Positions 1 to 5,442 of a stretch of 5,442 nt of DNA are shown piece by piece. Below the pieces are notes generated by a model, which was not told the DNA's origin, did not search any database, and saw nothing but the letters and a program-made list of their open reading frames with translations. The stretch is from contig CAMLHT010000252.1 in NCBI GenBank assembly GCA_946479895.1, forward strand, positions 1 to 5,442, given 5' to 3'. Position 1 is the first letter of the stretch. Every line of letters begins with the position of its first letter. Position numbers and translations under genes: made by a program. This DNA comes from an uncultured Gemmatimonadota bacterium (lineage in GTDB: Bacteria > Gemmatimonadota > Gemmatimonadetes > Gemmatimonadales > Gemmatimonadaceae).

Positions 1-20
1 CTCCGCGAACCTCTGCGGTA
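1..20. repeat. CTCCGCG/CTCTGCG near-tandem repeat at window edge
   Basis: CTCCGCG at 1-7 and CTCTGCG at 11-17 are near-identical units (one mismatch) spaced 10 bases apart, ending in GGTAA. From memory, CTCTGCG-type units ending in GGT(T/G)AA recur between genes of many unrelated environmental bacteria. Only two units are visible because the window starts here, so the full extent and copy number are unknown. Confidence 0.4.
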
Positions 21-146
21 AATGCTCTTTCTTTCCAACGAAACCCAGCCTGGGAAACAACATTACCCCAAGCACAGCAAACGCCTTTACATCAACAGTT
101 TGCACGGCTCGGTTAACGTTGCCTATAGCACGACCCCCGGCCCCAT
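1..146. other. Non-coding region downstream of the secreted-protein gene
   Basis: No convincing ORF or RNA gene is seen here. Bases 1-120 contain 60 G or C (50%), far below the neighbouring coding DNA, which marks it as intergenic. It is the 3' side of the ftsK transcription unit; whatever gene lies to the left is outside the window. A short symmetry CCCAGCCTGGG (44-54) is followed on the minus strand by TTTCGTT, too weak to call a terminator. The left edge carries a CTCCGCG/CTCTGCG near-repeat. Confidence 0.6.
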
Positions 147-941
147 CTAGTGGGATATGTGGGACAGCTGGTACTGAAGGAGCGCGCCGGTCTCGGGGAC
201 CAGCTGCGCCGACTGCACCACGATCCGGTCCGGCTTGGAGACCCAGTACTGGGTCCTCCCCCCGTCCGTGGTCAGGTTCACCACCCAGCATTCGAAGCTC
301 CCCGCGGCGGTCAGGATCTTCTCCTCACCCACCACCGAGATGGCTGCCGGCACCGGCGTCGTCTTGCCGAGGCTCGTCATGATGACCCAGGTGGAGTCGC
401 GCCAGCCGGCGGCGACGGGCAGGCCGCGCAGGCCGACCTCGAAGTGCGCCGCCGTCATCCAGGCCCCTGACGGCAGCCCGGCGACGATCGTCCGCCGTCC
501 GGCCGGCGATGACATGACACCCATCATCGTATCCGACCGGAATTCGGCCGAGACTCGGGCCGCGGCCGTCGCACCGCCCACGCCGCCCGGCATCGGCTGG
601 ACGGCGCCCCAGTGGAAGGGCGCCAGCGACAGGTAGTCGACCACCATCGTGTCCACGGCCGCCGAGGTCCCCGCCCCGCGGGTCTCGATGATCTCCCAGG
701 CGGACAGTCCGGCATACATGGACTTGGTGAGCTGGACCGACCGCTCACCGAGGGGCCGCGTGTCGGCGCCCTGCTGGGCCGTCGCCATGTAGGTCAGCAC
801 GACCGGCGAAAGGGCGCCGCCGTCCGGCCGGATCCGCGCCGCGATCGAGTCCGTGCCGCCGGGAACCGGGGTGATCTGCGCGCGCGCGTATGCCGCGCTC
901 ACCACCAGGATGAGCGCGGCGCCAGCTATCCGACGGGTCAT
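147..941 (-). CDS. Secreted protein of unknown function downstream of ftsK
   Basis: The 264-residue product begins with a clear Sec signal peptide: MTRR, a hydrophobic core (AGAALILVVSAAYA) and a likely cut after ARA at about residue 21. There is no lipobox cysteine and no later membrane segment, so it is probably periplasmic or outer-membrane associated. The mature part alternates short polar and hydrophobic stretches, as expected for a beta-rich fold, and has a single cysteine at 218. The C-terminus (GSFECWVVNL, QYWVSKPDRIVVQSAQ, TGALLQYQL; about 215-258) resembles the end of DUF3108-type or LolA-like envelope proteins, where a strand with Tyr-Trp is followed by a comment-like 'met by modifier' strand pair; this is a weak visual resemblance only. 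The ATG at 941 is chosen because it overlaps the ftsK stop as ATGA and is followed at once by the signal peptide. The same frame stays open far upstream inside ftsK, but that part does not look like protein. No specific function can be assigned. Confidence 0.85.
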   Translation of the reverse strand: MTRRIAGAALILVVSAAYARAQITPVPGGTDSIAARIRPDGGALSPVVLTYMATAQQGADTRPLGERSVQLTKSMYAGLSAWEIIETRGAGTSAAVDTMVVDYLSLAPFHWGAVQPMPGGVGGATAAARVSAEFRSDTMMGVMSSPAGRRTIVAGLPSGAWMTAAHFEVGLRGLPVAAGWRDSTWVIMTSLGKTTPVPAAISVVGEEKILTAAGSFECWVVNLTTDGGRTQYWVSKPDRIVVQSAQLVPETGALLQYQLSHISH

Positions 942-3430
942 GTACGAGGTCCGCAAATCCGGTCCAGGTCTTCGAGGCCGAGGAGGACGTCCCTTGGCTT
1001 TGACCCGTCCGGCGGGCTGAGGATCCCCGCGAACTGCAGCTGGTCGATGATCCGGGCGGCTCGCCCGTACCCGACCTTCAGCCGCCGCTGGAGGAGCGAC
1101 GTGGACCCGAGCTGGTGCTGGATGACCACCTCGGCGGCCTCGCGGAACAGCTTGTCGCGATCTCCCGCCTCCTCGGCGCCCTCGCCATCGCCCTGGCCGG
1201 TCTCCAGCGCCTCGCGGGCGCGGATCGCCTCGAGGATGTCCGGCTCGGACTGCACCGGCTCCTCCACCGAGATGCCGGCGGCTTCGAGCGCGGCTTTCCG
1301 GGCTTCGCGGCGGCCCGCATACCAGTTCATCAGGTTCTCGGTGTCCTCGCTCGAGAGGTAGGCCCCCTGCGCGCGCGACGGCTCGGACTTGCCCGGCGGA
1401 ATGAAGAGCATGTCGCCGTTGCCGAGGAGCATTTCCGCTCCCGCGCCGTCGATGATGGTGCGGCTGTCGATCTGGGACGCCACGCGGAACGCGATGCGGC
1501 TCGGGAAGTTGGCCTTGATGAGGCCCGTGATGACGTTCACCGACGGGCGCTGCGTCGCGAGGATCATGTGGATGCCGATGGCGCGGGCCTTCTGCGCCAG
1601 CATCGCGATCGGCGTCTCGACCTCGCCCTGCACCGTCATCATCAGGTCGGCCATCTCGTCGATGATCACCACGATGTACGGCAGGAGCGAGCCCGCATAC
1701 GCGGCACTCCCCAGACCGACGTCGGCAGACTTCGCCTGCTTGAGCGGCGTGCCTTCCTGGACTCGCTTGTTGAACTCCTGGATGTTGCGGCAGCCGTTCG
1801 CCGCCAGGAGCTCGTACCGCTCCTGCATCTCCAGCACGGCCCACTTGAGCACCGCCGCGGCGTCACGATTGTCGGTGATGACCTTGTGGCGGAGGTGCGG
1901 CAGGGTGTTGTAGACCGAGAGCTCCACCATCTTCGGGTCGACCATCAGGAAGCGCAGGGTCTTCGGCGTGTGCCGGTAGACGAGGCTGGTGATGATCGTG
2001 TTCACGCAGACCGACTTGCCCGAGCCCGTCGCGCCGGCGATGAGCAGGTGCGGCATCTTGGCGAGGTCGGCGATCATCGGCTTGCCCTCGAGATCCTTGC
2101 CGAGGGCGATCGGGAGCGCCATGCGGGCGCTGCCGAAGTCGCGGGTCTCGATCAGCTCGCGGAAGTACACCATCTCCGGGCTGGGGTTGGGCACTTCGAC
2201 GCCCACCGCGCCGCGGCCCGGAATGGGCGCCACGATGCGGATGCTCGACGCCCTCATCGCCAGGGCGAGGTCGTTGGAGAGATTCGCGAACTGGCGCACC
2301 TTCACGCCGGGCGCGGGCTCGACCTCGAACTGCGTGACCACGGGGCCGGTCGTGCGGCCGACGAGCTCCCCGTCCACGCGGAAGGTGCGGAGCGCTTCCA
2401 TCAGCTTCGCGCCGGCCTGGTCGAGCTCGCGCCTGTTCTGCTCCGTGTTGCGGGCCGGAGCGGGAGTGAGGAGCTCGGGGCTCGGAAGCTCGTCCGCGGA
2501 AAGGTCCGCCGGGTCGGCCGCATCCGCCGTGGCCTCGATGGCGGCGGCGATTTCGGCCGCATGGTCGGCGGCGACTTCGGCCTTGCTCTTCTTGCGCTTC
2601 TTCTTCGGCTCCTCGCCGCCGATCTCCGCGGCGGGGTCGGCCGGCGGCTCGATGGCCGGCATTTCCTCCGGCGGCGGCTCGAGCGACAGCGCGAGATCCA
2701 CCGGGGCGACGTCGTCCTTCTTCCGGCGTTTCTTCTTCGGCTCATCCACGCGCTCGGCGTCGAGGGCGATGACCTGGTCATCGGCAACGAAGGCGACGAC
2801 TGGCGCCGGCCGGCGGCCGATGAGCATGCGGATCGGATTCCAGCGCAGCGTCACCGCCATGAGCAGCGACATGGCGAGGATCCAGACGATCCACGCGCCG
2901 AACTGGCCGAACCCGGACACCAGCAGCCCGGTGAGGATCCCGCCCCAGGTCCCGGTGATCGCGTTCCAGTACGGCAGGTCCGTCGAGAAGGACAGCCCGA
3001 GCGCGATCGGCAGGAGCAGGACGAGTCCCGCGAAGAAGATCATCCACGACCGGTCGGTGTCCTGCTCCAGCCGCCCGAACAGGCGCAGGGAGTGGACGAC
3101 CGGGACGAGCGGGGTGAGTACTGCGGCGGGCCAGCCGAACAGCCAGACGAGCGGCTCGACCAGGATCCGGCCAATCAGTCCGACGGCGCCGGTTGCGTTG
3201 TAGCCGGCGCGAAGCGACGCGAAGCCCACGGCGGCGAGCGCCCCCGCGAGGAAGAGCCCGAACAGGATGAGCGCGATGGCCTTGAGCTCGCGCCTCAGCT
3301 CCGCGGAGCGGGAAGGCACGGCGGTCGAGGGCGCGTCGCCCGCGTCGGCGCGCGCCGTCGCATCGGCCCGAGGGGCGCGGCGACGCGGCGCGGGAGCTTC
3401 AGGCGGCGCGGGTTTCTGGGAGGCGGCCAT
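938..3430 (-). CDS. ftsK: DNA translocase FtsK/SpoIIIE family
   Basis: This is a complete 830-residue, membrane-anchored, septum-located ATPase that pumps chromosomal DNA during division. After a Pro/Ala/Arg-rich cytosolic N-terminus (1-48), about four or five hydrophobic segments lie at 51-70, 82-112, 129-147 and 161-196. A charged, low-complexity linker (about 205-330) follows, with two lysine-rich patches. The alpha domain (about 330-450) precedes the RecA-like motor: Walker A GATGSGKS (466-473), Walker B VVIIDEMADL (587-596), then ATQRPSVNVITGLIKANFPS (625-644) and GAEMLLGNGDML (664-675). The C-terminal gamma winged helix (about 759-817, with STSLLQRRLKVGYGRAARI) is the part that reads polarity sequences in the family. 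Length and layout are typical of the shorter FtsK/SpoIIIE form. The ATG has an in-frame TGA directly before it, so it is the most upstream possible start; no good ribosome binding site is visible. The stop overlaps the next gene as ATGA. Confidence 0.96.
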   Translation of the reverse strand: MAASQKPAPPEAPAPRRRAPRADATARADAGDAPSTAVPSRSAELRRELKAIALILFGLFLAGALAAVGFASLRAGYNATGAVGLIGRILVEPLVWLFGWPAAVLTPLVPVVHSLRLFGRLEQDTDRSWMIFFAGLVLLLPIALGLSFSTDLPYWNAITGTWGGILTGLLVSGFGQFGAWIVWILAMSLLMAVTLRWNPIRMLIGRRPAPVVAFVADDQVIALDAERVDEPKKKRRKKDDVAPVDLALSLEPPPEEMPAIEPPADPAAEIGGEEPKKKRKKSKAEVAADHAAEIAAAIEATADAADPADLSADELPSPELLTPAPARNTEQNRRELDQAGAKLMEALRTFRVDGELVGRTTGPVVTQFEVEPAPGVKVRQFANLSNDLALAMRASSIRIVAPIPGRGAVGVEVPNPSPEMVYFRELIETRDFGSARMALPIALGKDLEGKPMIADLAKMPHLLIAGATGSGKSVCVNTIITSLVYRHTPKTLRFLMVDPKMVELSVYNTLPHLRHKVITDNRDAAAVLKWAVLEMQERYELLAANGCRNIQEFNKRVQEGTPLKQAKSADVGLGSAAYAGSLLPYIVVIIDEMADLMMTVQGEVETPIAMLAQKARAIGIHMILATQRPSVNVITGLIKANFPSRIAFRVASQIDSRTIIDGAGAEMLLGNGDMLFIPPGKSEPSRAQGAYLSSEDTENLMNWYAGRREARKAALEAAGISVEEPVQSEPDILEAIRAREALETGQGDGEGAEEAGDRDKLFREAAEVVIQHQLGSTSLLQRRLKVGYGRAARIIDQLQFAGILSPPDGSKPRDVLLGLEDLDRICGPRT

Positions 3431-3566
3431 TCAGGGATGCGGGCACGAGACGGCTCAAGATGCACTCATTGCAGCCGAAAAACAGACTGAAATGCAGCGA
3501 GCTTCGTCACTCGCGACTTCTCGACAAAACGCGGGAAGTCGCACAAATGTGACTACCCGACCGGTG
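3431..3566. other. Intergenic spacer comB-ftsK, probable ftsK promoter region
   Basis: This 136-base non-coding stretch is about 56% GC by hand count, visibly lower than the flanking genes, and is the only spacer between genes in the window. ftsK transcription probably starts here, because comB and ftsK are not tightly packed like the other pairs. I looked on the minus strand for -35 and -10 hexamers and saw no pair with good match and spacing. Besides the inverted repeat, there is a short CACAAATGTG symmetry (3542-3551) and a run of five T on the minus strand near 3477-3481. Confidence 0.4.
3513..3542. repeat. Inverted repeat (hairpin or operator candidate) between comB and ftsK
   Basis: GCGACTTC (3513-3520) and GAAGTCGC (3535-3542) are perfect 8-base inverted copies separated by 14 bases. 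In minus-strand RNA the stem can extend past one C-A mismatch by two more G-C pairs, leaving an 8-base loop. The repeat starts 24 bases after the comB stop and lies about 80 bases before the ftsK start. No T-tract follows it in the direction of transcription, so it is not a classic intrinsic terminator. A T-less transcript end, an mRNA-stabilising stem or a protein-binding operator for ftsK are all possible. The function is inference; only the symmetry is seen. Confidence 0.45.
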
Positions 3567-4307
3567 CTAGCGGTCCGAGCCCAGCCTCGTGATCTGCCGG
3601 TCCTGGTACACCGCGAGCACTGTGTGCGAATCCACCGCGGCGCAGACCTCGAGATCCTCGGCGAACCCCGCCTCCCTGAGCACGCGACCGTGATCGGAGG
3701 CGTCGAAGAGCTTGCGGAGGTTGTCCCCGTATTTCCTGTCGATGAGGACGCAGGCCTGCGCGCCATCGTTCAGGGTAACGGTGGTGAGGCGCTTCGCGAT
3801 GTGATGCGCGTATCGTCCGGCGCACCCGGCGTCCTCGAGGGCGAACCGCCGGTCCTGGCCGGCGCAGATCAGGGCCACGTCGGTTCCGGCGCGCAGGGCG
3901 GCGCGGAGAAAGGAGACGGAGGCCGAGAAGTTCACGTACGAGGCGATGATGACGTCGCGAGCACCCTGCGTCGCGGTGATCGCGCCGGTGCCGTTGGTCG
4001 TCGCCATGAGGATCGTCTTGCCGTCGACCAGCTCGCGGGTGAAGCTCTGGGGCGAGTTCCCGAGGTCGAAGCCGGGGATCGCCAGGCTCTTTCGCTCGCC
4101 GGCGAGGCGCACGTCGCCTTTCTCGAAGGCCTTCGAGCGCTCGATGACTTCGTCCGACTTCTCGAACGGGACGATCGCCTTCGCGCCGTTGTCGAGCGCC
4201 ACGGCGATCGAGGTCGAGGCGCGGAGCACGTCGATCACGGCGACCGCGCGGCCCGAGACATCGGCGGGAGTGATTCCCGCCGTTCCAAAGAACACGTCGA
4301 TCCGCAC
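3567..4307 (-). CDS. comB: ComB-family 2-phosphosulfolactate phosphatase
   Basis: This 246-residue protein has the usual length and motif order of the ComB family. Characterised members are Mg-dependent acid phosphatases that convert 2-phosphosulfolactate to sulfolactate, a step of coenzyme M synthesis in methanogens. Visible motifs are VIDVLRASTSI (24-34), GERKSLAIPGFDLGNSP (70-86), TTNGT (103-107), CAGQDRRFALEDAGCAG (148-164) and the C-terminal HGRVLREAGF with a following DLEVCAAVD (206-226). There is no signal peptide or membrane segment, so it is cytosolic. The start is GTG at 4307-4305, chosen because AGGAG (4320-4316) lies 8 bases upstream and because GTG overlaps the accC stop by one base (TAGTG). 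That spacing implies co-transcription and probably termination-reinitiation. The family assignment is firm. The substrate is not: many bacteria have ComB without making coenzyme M, and no comA or comC is visible here. Confidence 0.92.
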   Translation of the reverse strand: MRIDVFFGTAGITPADVSGRAVAVIDVLRASTSIAVALDNGAKAIVPFEKSDEVIERSKAFEKGDVRLAGERKSLAIPGFDLGNSPQSFTRELVDGKTILMATTNGTGAITATQGARDVIIASYVNFSASVSFLRAALRAGTDVALICAGQDRRFALEDAGCAGRYAHHIAKRLTTVTLNDGAQACVLIDRKYGDNLRKLFDASDHGRVLREAGFAEDLEVCAAVDSHTVLAVYQDRQITRLGSDR

Positions 4308-5442
4308 TACGCTGGCTCCTTCAGTAGATCCGTTTCGCGCTCGAGGAACTTCGTGTCGACGTCCCCCGCCCGGAACCGCGGGTTGTCCATCACCCGGGAG
4401 AGGAACGGAATGGTCGTCGTCACGCCTTCGATGATGAACCCGTCGAGCGCGACCTGCATTCGCGCGATCGCTTCCTCCCGGTCGGACCCCTGACAGATGA
4501 GCTTCGCCAGGAGCGAATCGTAGAACGGAGGCACCGTGTACCCGTCGTACACATGCGTGTCGAGCCGCACACCGGGACCGCCGGGCGGGTGGAACGCAAT
4601 GATCTTGCCGGGAGACGGCTGGAAGTTCCGGGCCGGGTCCTCGGCGTTCACGCGAACCTCGATGACGTGTCCGCGCAGGGGCGGCAGCGTCTTGACCTTC
4701 ATCGGGTATCCCGCGGCGACGCGAATCTGCTCCTTCACGAGGTCGATCCCGGTCAGCATCTCCGTCACGGGATGCTCCACCTGGATACGGGTGTTCATCT
4801 CCATGAAGTAGTACGAGCCGTCCTCGTCGAGCAGCATCTCGATCGTCCCCGCCCCGACGTAGTCGATGGCCTTCGCGCCGGCCACGGCCGCGTCGCCCAT
4901 CTTCTCGCGCAGCTTCGGCGTCATCGCCGGGCTCGGCGCCTCCTCGATGAGCTTCTGGTGGCGCCGCTGCACCGAGCAGTCGCGCTCACCGAGGTGGATG
5001 ACGTTGCCGTGCTTGTCGCCGAGGATCTGGAACTCGATGTGCCGGGGGCGGGCCAGGTACTTCTCGACGTACACCTCGCCGTTGCCGAAGGCCGACAGGG
5101 CCTCGGAGCGCGCGAGCTGGAACGACCGGGCGAAATCATCCTCGTCGCGGGAGACGCGCATGCCCTTGCCGCCGCCGCCCGCCGCGGCCTTGATGATCAC
5201 CGGGAAGCCGACCTTCCGCGCGAACTCGATGGCGTCCTCGGCTTCCTCGACCGGGCCCGGCGTGCCGGGCACCACGGGAACGCCGACCTCGATCATGGTC
5301 TTCCGGGCGGCGGCCTTGTCGCCCATGAGCCGGATCTGCTCGGCGGTCGGCCCGATGAACGCGATCTTCGAGGCCGCGCAGATCTCCGCGAACTCGGCGT
5401 TCTCGGCGAGGAAGCCGTAGCCGGGGTGGATCGCGTCGGCGC
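4307..5442 (-). CDS. accC: Biotin carboxylase, AccC subunit of acetyl-CoA carboxylase (5' end cut by window edge)
   Basis: AccC uses ATP and bicarbonate to carboxylate biotin on its carrier protein, the first half-reaction of acetyl-CoA carboxylase, which makes cytosolic malonyl-CoA for fatty acid synthesis. The frame is open to the right edge: 377 codons plus a partial one are visible, and reading begins [17 protein letters not shown], matching about residue 75 of E. coli AccC, so roughly 74 N-terminal residues are missing. In local numbering I see the ATP-grasp lysine of MGDK (42), the lysine before the glycine-rich loop [12 protein letters not shown] (84-96), CSVQRRHQK (155-163), the metal and bicarbonate segment [15 protein letters not shown] (214-228), the C-terminal domain start [14 protein letters not shown] (256-269) and the arginine of GGPGVR (292). 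All catalytic positions I can align are intact. The protein stops just after the carboxylase domain, so it is the stand-alone subunit, not pyruvate or propionyl-CoA carboxylase with a fused biotin domain. Its TAG stop shares one base with the comB start. Confidence 0.96.
   Translation of the reverse strand, partial: ADAIHPGYGFLAENAEFAEICAASKIAFIGPTAEQIRLMGDKAAARKTMIEVGVPVVPGTPGPVEEAEDAIEFARKVGFPVIIKAAAGGGGKGMRVSRDEDDFARSFQLARSEALSAFGNGEVYVEKYLARPRHIEFQILGDKHGNVIHLGERDCSVQRRHQKLIEEAPSPAMTPKLREKMGDAAVAGAKAIDYVGAGTIEMLLDEDGSYYFMEMNTRIQVEHPVTEMLTGIDLVKEQIRVAAGYPMKVKTLPPLRGHVIEVRVNAEDPARNFQPSPGKIIAFHPPGGPGVRLDTHVYDGYTVPPFYDSLLAKLICQGSDREEAIARMQVALDGFIIEGVTTTIPFLSRVMDNPRFRAGDVDTKFLERETDLLKEPA
4316..4320 (-). 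promoter_or_regulatory. Ribosome binding site for comB
   Basis: AGGAG on the minus strand lies 8 bases before the GTG at 4307, inside the last codons of accC. It decides the GTG start for comB over any internal start, and it is the clearest Shine-Dalgarno sequence in the window. Confidence 0.8.

Noticed and set aside
44..54. CCCAGCCTGGG symmetry followed on the minus strand by TTTCGTT, a possible terminator after the secreted-protein gene
   Set aside because: The stem is only 4 pairs with a 3-base loop and the T-run is short and interrupted, so it could easily occur by chance.
942..1844. Upstream extension of the secreted-protein frame inside ftsK, giving 565 codons
   Set aside because: The extension is an Arg/Gly/Pro/His-rich out-of-frame reading of ftsK. 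The signal peptide begins exactly at the ATG that overlaps the ftsK stop, so the shorter start is right.
1989..3203. 404-codon plus-strand open frame antisense to ftsK
   Set aside because: It is Ser/Arg/Ala-rich, lacks any motif, and overlaps the conserved motor and membrane regions of FtsK.
1115..3490. 791-codon open frame on the plus strand, antisense to ftsK
   Set aside because: It lies opposite a clearly real FtsK gene, is extremely rich in Arg, Asp, His, Gly and Val with no domain-like pattern, and is explained by the third-position GC bias of the ftsK codons.
3497..3514. Second small inverted repeat GCGAG-N8-CTCGC overlapping the larger one
   Set aside because: Five-base arms in GC-rich DNA are expected by chance, and no T-tract follows closely.
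3542..3551. CACAAATGTG symmetry as a Crp/Fnr-like site
   Set aside because: Arms are only four bases with a 2-base centre and do not fit the 16-22 base spacing of those regulators.
3267..4493. 408-codon plus-strand open frame across the ftsK start, spacer and comB
   Set aside because: It is antisense to two well-supported genes, shows no recognisable motif, and has the composition of a GC-bias shadow.

Overview
The window is an ordinary-looking, high-GC bacterial chromosome segment with four protein genes, all on the minus strand. Read in the direction of transcription (high to low coordinates) they are: the 3' part of accC (biotin carboxylase, cut by the right edge), a comB-family 2-phosphosulfolactate phosphatase gene, ftsK/spoIIIE (DNA translocase), and a secreted protein of unknown function. 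The gene content and GC level would fit Gemmatimonadota or a similar GC-rich environmental phylum, but this is a guess. No rRNA or other firm taxonomic marker is present.

The right part (5442 to 3567) looks like one transcription unit. accC ends in TAG, and the last G of that stop is the first base of the GTG start of comB. A clear AGGAG ribosome binding site lies inside the end of accC. A 136-base spacer (3431-3566, about 56% GC by hand count) separates comB from ftsK. It holds an 8-bp perfect inverted repeat but no convincing promoter hexamers. The middle-to-left part (3430 to 147) is a second tight pair: the ftsK stop and the start of the secreted-protein gene overlap as ATGA, which suggests translational coupling. 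The left 146 bases are non-coding. Bases 1-120 are only 50% GC, and the window's left edge carries a CTCCGCG/CTCTGCG near-repeat.

Functionally, the window joins fatty-acid precursor synthesis (AccC, malonyl-CoA production), a sulfonate-type phosphatase with no obvious bacterial role, chromosome segregation at division (FtsK), and an exported protein that may be envelope-related. I found no mobile element, CRISPR array, tRNA, rRNA or defence system. I do not think the window contains a new multi-gene system. The points most worth a second look are the accC-comB coupling, the ftsK-secreted protein coupling, the inverted repeat before ftsK, and the edge repeat.
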